NCBI GenBank assembly: GCA_905479325.1
Contig: CAJQLW010000002.1
Location: 45,787-109,786, forward strand
DNA length: 64,000 bases
Source of the DNA: an uncultured Flavobacteriales bacterium
Lineage (GTDB): Bacteria; Bacteroidota; Bacteroidia; Flavobacteriales_E; Vicingaceae
Direction: 5' to 3'
Numbering within the stretch: position 1 is the stretch's first letter; each line of letters begins with the position of its first letter. Below are positions 58,241 to 64,000 of the stretch, one piece after another. Position numbers and translations under genes: made by a program. The notes beneath the pieces were generated by a model, which saw nothing but the letters and a program-made list of their open reading frames with translations, had not been told where the DNA came from and ran no database searches.

Positions 58241-59598
58241 ATAGTCATAGAAAACAGTTGAGTACCCGGCTTTACACCCAATAATTTAGCATCAAAGGCC
58301 ATGCAAATGTTTCTTACAAAGGGCTTCCCTTTTTCGGTAACGGTAAGCGAGTTGTCTTTAATTACCAATAACTCATCTTGAATCATTTCTTCCAAGCGGC
58401 CTTCTGCCTCAAAAACCAGTTTGTGCTGCAGGGCTTCGTCTTTCCAATTGGTTTCAAAGTGGCACATAATGTTCAAAATATGCCTTCTTATGATCAAATC
58501 CTCGTCCGTCAATAAATGACCTTTAAATACAGGAATTTCGTTTTTTTCTATTTCTTCGTAATATTCTTCAACGGTTTTTACGTTCTGCGCAAAGGCATAC
58601 CAACTGTCGCTAATGCTAGAAACCCCTAAACCAACCATTAATTGAGTTTTTGAGGCGGTGTAGCCCATAAAGTTTCGGTGCAAGGTTTTTGCGTGATAGG
58701 ATTGGTACATCTCGTCATGCTCTAGTGCAAAGTGATCCATGCCCACTTCTTTATAGCCGGCCTCTAATAATAAGCGGTAACCAGTTTCGTACATCGCTCG
58801 TTTTACTTCAGGTGCGGGCAAATCATTTTCATCAAAACCTCGTTGTCCGTTGCCTTTTATCCACGGCACGTGGGCATAGCTGTAAAAAGCAATGCGCTCT
58901 GGCATTAACTTTTTTACTTGCTCAATGGTGCTTTCTATGCTACCTATGGTTTGGAAAGGTAATCCGTAAACCAAATCAAAGCTGGTTGAATTGTAACCTA
59001 ATTCGCGGCTAATTTCCGTTACTTCAGCTACGTTTTTATAGGGCTGAATTCGGTTGATGGAGCGCTGTACCTTTTCATCAAAATCTTGAACGCCATAGCT
59101 CGCTCGCTCAAAACCGTGCTTCGCCATTACTGCTAAATGTTCTCTTTTGGTGTTGTTGGGGTGTCCTTCAAAACTGTAAGAATGTTTTTCAGGAATAATT
59201 CCCTTGTCTAAAATTCCGGAAAGTAGCAGGTCTAAACTTTCAGGTCTAAAAAAAGTAGGCGTTCCTCCACCCAAGTGCAACTCACTGATAATTGGTTTCT
59301 CATCAAACAGTTCTAAATACAAATCCCACTCCTTCAAAACCGCAGTAATGTAGGGTGATTCCACTCCGTGGTTTTTGGTAATGCGTTTGTTGCAACCGCA
59401 AAAGGTGCACAAGCTTTCGCAAAATGGCAAGTGAATGTATAAACTGATTCCCTCTTTGGAGTTGCTTTCTGCAAAAGATTGCTTTACAGAGTCGATCCAC
59501 AAGGCTTTTTGTATGCCTTCTTTATCCCAAAAGGGAACAGTAGGGTAAGAGGTGTATCGAGGGCCTGGTATGTTATATTTTGATATGAGATTTTCCAC
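58237..59598 (-). CDS. hemN: Oxygen-independent coproporphyrinogen III oxidase
   Basis: 453 residues starting at GTG 59598 (MENLISKYNIPGPRYTSYPTVPFWD, the typical opening). Radical SAM cluster motif CESLCTFCGC (CxxxCxxC, about 60-70), followed by HLGGGTPTFF and the SAM-binding part GHPNNTKREHLAVM; VTEKGKPFVRNICMAFD in the C-terminal HemN domain. It decarboxylates coproporphyrinogen III to protoporphyrinogen IX without oxygen, the step before hemG. Length is that of true HemN (about 455), not of HemW. Promoter TACCTTTG lies four bases upstream of the GTG. Confidence 0.96.
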   Translation of the reverse strand: MENLISKYNIPGPRYTSYPTVPFWDKEGIQKALWIDSVKQSFAESNSKEGISLYIHLPFCESLCTFCGCNKRITKNHGVESPYITAVLKEWDLYLELFDEKPIISELHLGGGTPTFFRPESLDLLLSGILDKGIIPEKHSYSFEGHPNNTKREHLAVMAKHGFERASYGVQDFDEKVQRSINRIQPYKNVAEVTEISRELGYNSTSFDLVYGLPFQTIGSIESTIEQVKKLMPERIAFYSYAHVPWIKGNGQRGFDENDLPAPEVKRAMYETGYRLLLEAGYKEVGMDHFALEHDEMYQSYHAKTLHRNFMGYTASKTQLMVGLGVSSISDSWYAFAQNVKTVEEYYEEIEKNEIPVFKGHLLTDEDLIIRRHILNIMCHFETNWKDEALQHKLVFEAEGRLEEMIQDELLVIKDNSLTVTEKGKPFVRNICMAFDAKLLGVKPGTQLFSMTI

Positions 59599-59602
59599 GA
59601 TA

Positions 59603-59610
59603 CAAAGGTA
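59603..59610 (-). promoter_or_regulatory. hemN -7 element four bases before the start codon
   Basis: Minus strand TACCTTTG, then TATC, then GTG 59598. Predicts a leaderless mRNA starting with GTG. Confidence 0.6.
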
Positions 59611-59635
59611 AGCGGAACAAGAACAGCATTTAAAA

Positions 59636-62632
59636 TTAGTAGAACATTTCTGCTACTTTTTTCTTGGTTCCTTCAATTATTTTGCCATTCAAATCAACCG
59701 AAGATCCTTTTTCAATTAGCAGTTCCGTTTCGCAATTACTCATGGTGAAATTTTCTGTAATCAGTTTGGCTGCTCCGTATTCAGGCTTTTTTTGTAAGGC
59801 TACCAAACCATACTCAGAGTTGGTTACAGATACATTGGTCAAGTAAACTTCAGATAGATCTTTAGAAGCGGTGCCTATGTTGCACTTGTCTATGGTTGTA
59901 TTGCTCACCCACAGAGTAGAGCCTTCGCCACCACTAATCCCTTTGTCGCTAATGTTTTGAATGGTACAGCTGTCAATTTTAATTTGACTGGTACTAAAAT
60001 CTATCGCGTCGTTTCCAACAAAATTGAAACTTGTTTTAGTGAGCGTTCCCGTGCAGAAGTCAGAATCAAAAGCGTCGGAAAAAATGTTTTTGAAGTGGCA
60101 ATTGGTTACGTAAAAGTCAGACTTAATAATGTTTAACGCGTCTTCACATAAATTAGCCTCAAAGGTAGAATGTTCGATTTGAACTTCTGATTCGTAAAAG
60201 TTTACCGCACCTGAAAGGCTCCATCCTTTGTAACTAAAAGTGTTTAGATTTTTAAACGTGGCATACATAACAACACTTTTTTGTTGCGCTTGTAGCACTA
60301 TTATTCCATTGGCACTTTGGTCGGAAGAGTGCACGAGAATCGGATTTTTTTCAGTTCCGTTGAAGTACACTGGCGAATAGGAAATTATAGCGGCTTCTTC
60401 AATCATATCAATGGTTACTCCCTTTTCAATTACAACTTTGTTTCCTTCTGGAATGAGAATTTTGTTTTTTAGTTGGTACGTGCCATTTGACAACAAAAAG
60501 GTATCGTTTCTTTTTTCAAATAGCTGAAGTGGATTTGATAAGGTATCTTGTTTTAATTGCTGATAAGGAGATGGAGTGATGTTCTTTTTCCAAGGAGTTA
60601 TTTCTGCGCGATAAATTTTATTTGAATCTACATCTTTAAACTCCAAATAGCTTGCCTCTTTCACATACGTAATACTGTACTCTTTAACTTGATTTGGGGT
60701 GTTATATTTGGTTACAATACTATTGTCGTCAAATTCATAGAGTGTTTTATTTTTGTCGATGAGCCGCAGCGGAACAATGCCTGCTACATTGTTATTTTCA
60801 ATTCGGAGTTTGCCTTGGTTGCCTTCGGCATGGTAGTATGCGTTCACATAATAAGGAAACACGGAGGCGAAATATTCTGTGGTAAATTGCTCATTATGAT
60901 CAATAATAGCAAGGCTATCGTAAAAGCCGTTTTCTTCTCGCTGCTGAATTACCTTTAAGTCTTCTCTTAATTCCTTCGCGTTTTTCACCAAAAAATTTCT
61001 AGAAATCTCATAGTTTGGAAATTCAATGTTGATGAGTTTTTTGTACTCATTCAATTGAGGTTCGATTTTAGTGTAGAAAGCGTTTACATATTCATCGCTC
61101 GATAAGAGTTCTACTTCTTTGATATAGGCTTTTCTTAACTTTTTGGAAGTGAAGAAGTAAGTGTAGAAATGCTTGTATTTGAATTTTTCTGTTGTTTGCT
61201 CAAAATTTAGCGCGGTTGTTTCTTCTCGTTCATGTACCTCGTAATTTCCTGTGAAATTGTCGTAGTTGATGATTTCCAATTTACAGCTAATAGGGTTGTA
61301 GTAGAATCTCAAGTTATGCCAAATAGCGCCGTGTTTACCTTGATGTAAATCAGATAAGGCTAAATATTTTGCAAGTTTGTCTATTTCAAAAATATCATCA
61401 ACAGGTGCTAATCTATTTTTAAACTGGTATAACAAACTGTGACCAATTAAAAACTTCTGTTTAAAAGATTCATTTTTTGTTATTTGAGATGAACCAAACG
61501 CCATTATTCGGCTTGTTTCGTATGCAGGGAATGATTTCCAACCTGAAACAGGATTCAACCCTTTATGAATGGCATTCCCTCGCCACATCGGATTTTCGTC
61601 AAACTTTAATATGGGTCCTTCTCGTCTAAGATTGTATTCAATTAATTGTTTTGCAAAATGCTCCTCAATGGCAAATACCCCGCGACTTGTTTTGTTAAAG
61701 TACATTGGTGTAAACTCGTATCGAGTGGTTAGCAGACCCTCTTCAAAAAACAATTGATGCGCTAAATATTCGTGCAAAAAATAGCGGCTTTCAGGAGTTT
61801 GAAAAGAGAATTCCTTCATTCTTTTATAGGTTGTCCCTTTTCTAGTTTTAATTCTAAACGACCATTTGTTTCCAATTAAATGATCTAACCAATCGCCTTT
61901 AAATCGGGCCTTAATTGGAATAGGTCCTTCTTCGAAAGACAAAATTCCTTTGTTCCAGTTTCCATCGCTAAAGTGAACACCTTCTGCAAAAGCAGTACTC
62001 TTCGATTTTTCAAATTTTGCAACATTTTTGTCAGAAAAATAAAGCGAAACTGAATGCAAAGGTTCATGTTCGTGGTAAATCTTTTGTGGTAACCTAGCAA
62101 TTGCTAAATCGTCGATATAAGCTGAATCTCCATTTACCAGCCATCCGTAAATAGAAATAGTACCGGTGTGAGGTGGAACTTCAAATGACATGGTTAACGT
62201 ATCCCATCCATTTACTTTAGAAGATGTGGCTACTTTTTGGGTGAGGTACAAAATGGAAGAGTTTTCAGCTTGCACAACTAGAATAGAAGAATTTGAAGGA
62301 TCTTTTCTTCGAAGAGTTACCGTGTAAAATGCGTTTAATTCAGGATTTTTAATTTTGGCTGTTAGACCGTAGGGCTGTTTTTTGTTGAGCAGTACAACTT
62401 TATTCCCCTCTGGTGAATTACGAACTACATTTCCAAGGTTTACCGAAACTGACTCCCCATCCGTAAATTCATGCTTGTGCTTTGTTTCATCTTCAGAAAA
62501 TTCTTTACAATCGACTGAGCATGAAAAAGAAGATAATCGCTCAGGGTTACTCTTTCCCGTTTCACTACAACTTGTAAAAAGTGCAACAAAAAGGGTAAAA
62601 GTAAGAAGCTGACGTAAGGCTGATTGAATCAT
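59636..62632 (-). CDS. CotH-like kinase lipoprotein fused to a beta-helix
   Basis: 998 residues. Lipobox LFTSC at the N-terminus. A CotH-type domain lies at about 190-560: IKARFKGDWLDHLIGNKWSFRIKTRKG, FLHEYLAHQLFFEEG, FAIEEHFAKQLIEYN, and the metal-binding-like DLHQGKHGAIWHNLRFYYNP with YDNFTGNY. CotH proteins are atypical surface protein kinases. The C-terminal 280 residues form a right-handed parallel beta-helix (FKNLNTFSYKGWSLSGAVNFYESE, IKSDFYVTNCHFKNI, ISDKGISGGEGSTLWVSN), a fusion not usual for spore CotH. Transcribed last in a cluster with a VTC and a DUF4956 gene, one base after the VTC gene's stop. Confidence 0.8.
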   Translation of the reverse strand: MIQSALRQLLTFTLFVALFTSCSETGKSNPERLSSFSCSVDCKEFSEDETKHKHEFTDGESVSVNLGNVVRNSPEGNKVVLLNKKQPYGLTAKIKNPELNAFYTVTLRRKDPSNSSILVVQAENSSILYLTQKVATSSKVNGWDTLTMSFEVPPHTGTISIYGWLVNGDSAYIDDLAIARLPQKIYHEHEPLHSVSLYFSDKNVAKFEKSKSTAFAEGVHFSDGNWNKGILSFEEGPIPIKARFKGDWLDHLIGNKWSFRIKTRKGTTYKRMKEFSFQTPESRYFLHEYLAHQLFFEEGLLTTRYEFTPMYFNKTSRGVFAIEEHFAKQLIEYNLRREGPILKFDENPMWRGNAIHKGLNPVSGWKSFPAYETSRIMAFGSSQITKNESFKQKFLIGHSLLYQFKNRLAPVDDIFEIDKLAKYLALSDLHQGKHGAIWHNLRFYYNPISCKLEIINYDNFTGNYEVHEREETTALNFEQTTEKFKYKHFYTYFFTSKKLRKAYIKEVELLSSDEYVNAFYTKIEPQLNEYKKLINIEFPNYEISRNFLVKNAKELREDLKVIQQREENGFYDSLAIIDHNEQFTTEYFASVFPYYVNAYYHAEGNQGKLRIENNNVAGIVPLRLIDKNKTLYEFDDNSIVTKYNTPNQVKEYSITYVKEASYLEFKDVDSNKIYRAEITPWKKNITPSPYQQLKQDTLSNPLQLFEKRNDTFLLSNGTYQLKNKILIPEGNKVVIEKGVTIDMIEEAAIISYSPVYFNGTEKNPILVHSSDQSANGIIVLQAQQKSVVMYATFKNLNTFSYKGWSLSGAVNFYESEVQIEHSTFEANLCEDALNIIKSDFYVTNCHFKNIFSDAFDSDFCTGTLTKTSFNFVGNDAIDFSTSQIKIDSCTIQNISDKGISGGEGSTLWVSNTTIDKCNIGTASKDLSEVYLTNVSVTNSEYGLVALQKKPEYGAAKLITENFTMSNCETELLIEKGSSVDLNGKIIEGTKKKVAEMFY

Positions 62633-62633
62633 G

Positions 62634-63347
62634 TTATACCGCTAAATGAGGGTTAAAAATTTCAACGCCGCGAATGTATTTTGAGAACTTGCCAAGGCGC
62701 ACAGGAAGTGCTTTCGTGATTTTTTTAACGGCTTTATCGTCCTTCACATCATATTTTAATTCTAAAATAATGGTGTTTTCAGGGAGTGACTTTTCGTTAA
62801 AAGAACTCGTTAATGACTTTACATTATGGAAGCTCATATTGTAATCTACTGTAAAGCGGAACAATTGATCAAAAGATTGGTAATACTCTCTTTGGTAAGT
62901 GTTCAGCAGGGTAGGGACATTTCGTTTCAGTTCTGCGCGCACATTTTCAGGTAGGTCAGAGGCTTGAAAAACAGTATCCCAATCTTTGCGAGAAAACCCA
63001 TCAGTAAGTTTAAACCCTTTCAAAGGAAAAGATTTCTTTTTACCAGCCGCTCCAAATTTTAATTTAATTTCTAAAACTGGTTCTTCTATTGCTCCAAACG
63101 TTTCACCGTACCAGCGTATTCTAATTTTAGTTCGTTCACTTTTGCCAAAGTGGTTTTCGTAATAACTCGTTAAGTTGGGAGTGTCAAAGTAAATGTTGTT
63201 GATTCTTCTTTTCTCGTAAATGGGTGAAAAGACCCCAACATTTGTTTTCAGCAACATTTTGGCAAAAGACAAACTACTGTTTTCTAAAACGAATTTTCGC
63301 TCAAATCGAGCTGTTTCCAATACTGTATAAGTGGCAGGAGTTGACAT
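62634..63347 (-). CDS. VTC-domain polyphosphate polymerase-like protein
   Basis: 237 residues comprising only a VTC domain (beta-tunnel of the polyphosphate polymerase family). Charged tunnel motifs are visible: ETARFERKFVLEN at about 10-22, NNIYFDTPNLTSYYENH, RTKIRIRWYGE, EPVLEIKLKFG, NYMSF and the last strand ELKYDVKDDKAV. Yeast Vtc4 makes polyphosphate from ATP; bacterial homologues next to DUF4956 and CotH genes are not biochemically settled to my knowledge. No signal peptide, so a cytoplasmic or membrane-associated place. Two-base gap to the upstream DUF4956 gene. Confidence 0.85.
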   Translation of the reverse strand: MSTPATYTVLETARFERKFVLENSSLSFAKMLLKTNVGVFSPIYEKRRINNIYFDTPNLTSYYENHFGKSERTKIRIRWYGETFGAIEEPVLEIKLKFGAAGKKKSFPLKGFKLTDGFSRKDWDTVFQASDLPENVRAELKRNVPTLLNTYQREYYQSFDQLFRFTVDYNMSFHNVKSLTSSFNEKSLPENTIILELKYDVKDDKAVKKITKALPVRLGKFSKYIRGVEIFNPHLAV

Positions 63348-63349
63348 AA

Positions 63350-64000
63350 TTAGTATGCCTTACTGTCTAAAAATGAAATGTTAGTATTGGGGTAAGCTGA
63401 CAATAAATCATTTCTGAATAGCTCTAAATTGGTACTTTTTTGAACATTTGCAACGTATGCTATTTCCGAAGCGCCATCAACTTGATCAAATCGTTTTAGC
63501 AAAGGCTGACTGAAATACTTATTCATTAGTTCGCGAACTACTGACAATTCTACTGAGTCTTGGTTGGAGTTAATGCTCACAAATATATTTTGGTTTTCGC
63601 TTTTTCCTTGAATAAAGAAACGCCCCCAAAGAACTACCATAAAAACTGCGAAGGCAGTCAATACAATAGGGATTTGATTTGCTCCTAAACCTAAGCCTAT
63701 TGAAATTGCAAAAAAGATAAAAGCCAACTCTTCGGGTTCTTTTATGGCAGCTCTGAACCGCACGATAGAAAGCGCTCCAACAAGACCTAGTGATAGGGCA
63801 AGGGAGGATTTTACAATGGTTATGATTAGCATTGTGGTAAACGCTAGGACCATAAAATTGGCTGAAAAATCCTTTCTGTTGGAAATGCTTTTTGCAACTT
63901 TTTGGTAAGTTAGTCCAAGAATCCAGCACAGCACAATGATTATGGCTGAACTAATTAAAAAGTCAATTAAGGAAATACTGCTGTTCTCAGTAATTAAAAA
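63350..64000 (-). CDS. DUF4956 membrane protein (5' end outside window)
   Basis: 216 residues visible; the frame is open to the window edge, so the start lies beyond 64000 and a GTG at 63934 is not the true start. About four helices occupy the first 120 residues, including the family hallmark LGLVGALSIVRFRAAIKEPEELAFIFFAISIGLGLG. The rest (IFVSINSNQDSVELSVVRELMNKYF onward) is a soluble alpha/beta domain. DUF4956 proteins co-occur with VTC polymerases and CotH kinases; a transporter or channel role is only speculation. Likely first of the three-gene operon. Confidence 0.85.
   Translation of the reverse strand, partial: FLITENSSISLIDFLISSAIIIVLCWILGLTYQKVAKSISNRKDFSANFMVLAFTTMLIITIVKSSLALSLGLVGALSIVRFRAAIKEPEELAFIFFAISIGLGLGANQIPIVLTAFAVFMVVLWGRFFIQGKSENQNIFVSINSNQDSVELSVVRELMNKYFSQPLLKRFDQVDGASEIAYVANVQKSTNLELFRNDLLSAYPNTNISFLDSKAY

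Overview
The window is AT-rich bacterial chromosome from a Bacteroidota, most likely Flavobacteriales-like. The evidence is: a type IX secretion (T9SS) C-terminal sorting domain (50575-53817), a TonB-dependent receptor paired with a DUF4249 lipoprotein, a DUF4835/PorD gene, an Rpb6-type RNA polymerase omega subunit, ribosomal protein THX, a short second SSB, and many copies of the Bacteroidota -7 promoter element TAnnTTTG, often followed by CGCC or CACC. I see no rRNA, tRNA, CRISPR array, phage or insertion sequence. It looks like core chromosome with lineage-specific surface proteins.

Layout. 1-6335: end of a dienelactone hydrolase, a degenerate AGACTTT-type repeat, an alpha-oxoamine synthase, a PhnA-like zinc protein, a Kelch lipoprotein, a TlpA-like protein and a tail-less SSB. 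6336-12407: sulfurtransferase, a PadR regulator with a GldL-like membrane partner split by a frameshift, a frameshifted lipoprotein, an aldose epimerase, a Nudix-winged-helix regulator and ribosomal THX. 12571-23482: ndk, an exonuclease/GIY-YIG fusion, smpB, TonB receptor/DUF4249/acid phosphatase operon, purT, a frameshifted CoA-binding protein, Lon-domain protein, VTT-like membrane protein, cyclophilin and NlpC/P60 hydrolase. 23501-36458: thiolase, an operon of two glycosyltransferases with gcvT, comB and an S1/P1-type hydrolase, then a metal-site-less dihydroorotase homologue behind a BatA-like protein, and an lpoB/COG3014 operon. 36579-50495: envelope proteins, the bamD-rpoZ-coaBC-porD-recN run, fabI, oxidoreductase, esterase and typA. 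50575-64000: a giant T9SS cargo protein, TspO, a glycerophosphodiesterase, an L,D-transpeptidase, hemG/hemN, and a CotH - VTC - DUF4956 cluster running off the window.

The least ordinary signals are regulatory. Eight genes have the same layout, TAnnTTTG followed by exactly four bases and then the start codon, which predicts leaderless mRNAs; in two of them (smpB and the DCC-family gene) the -7 element uses the stop codon of the upstream gene. padR has two 21-bp dyads 30 bp apart over its own promoter. Five GTTT motifs repeat every 10-11 bp beside the ssb promoter. Two terminator-like hairpins lie inside the coding ends of convergent neighbours. Three genes carry single-base frameshifts, two of them in A6 runs, so sequence error must be excluded before they are called mutations. 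All product names come from reading the translations; no database search was possible.
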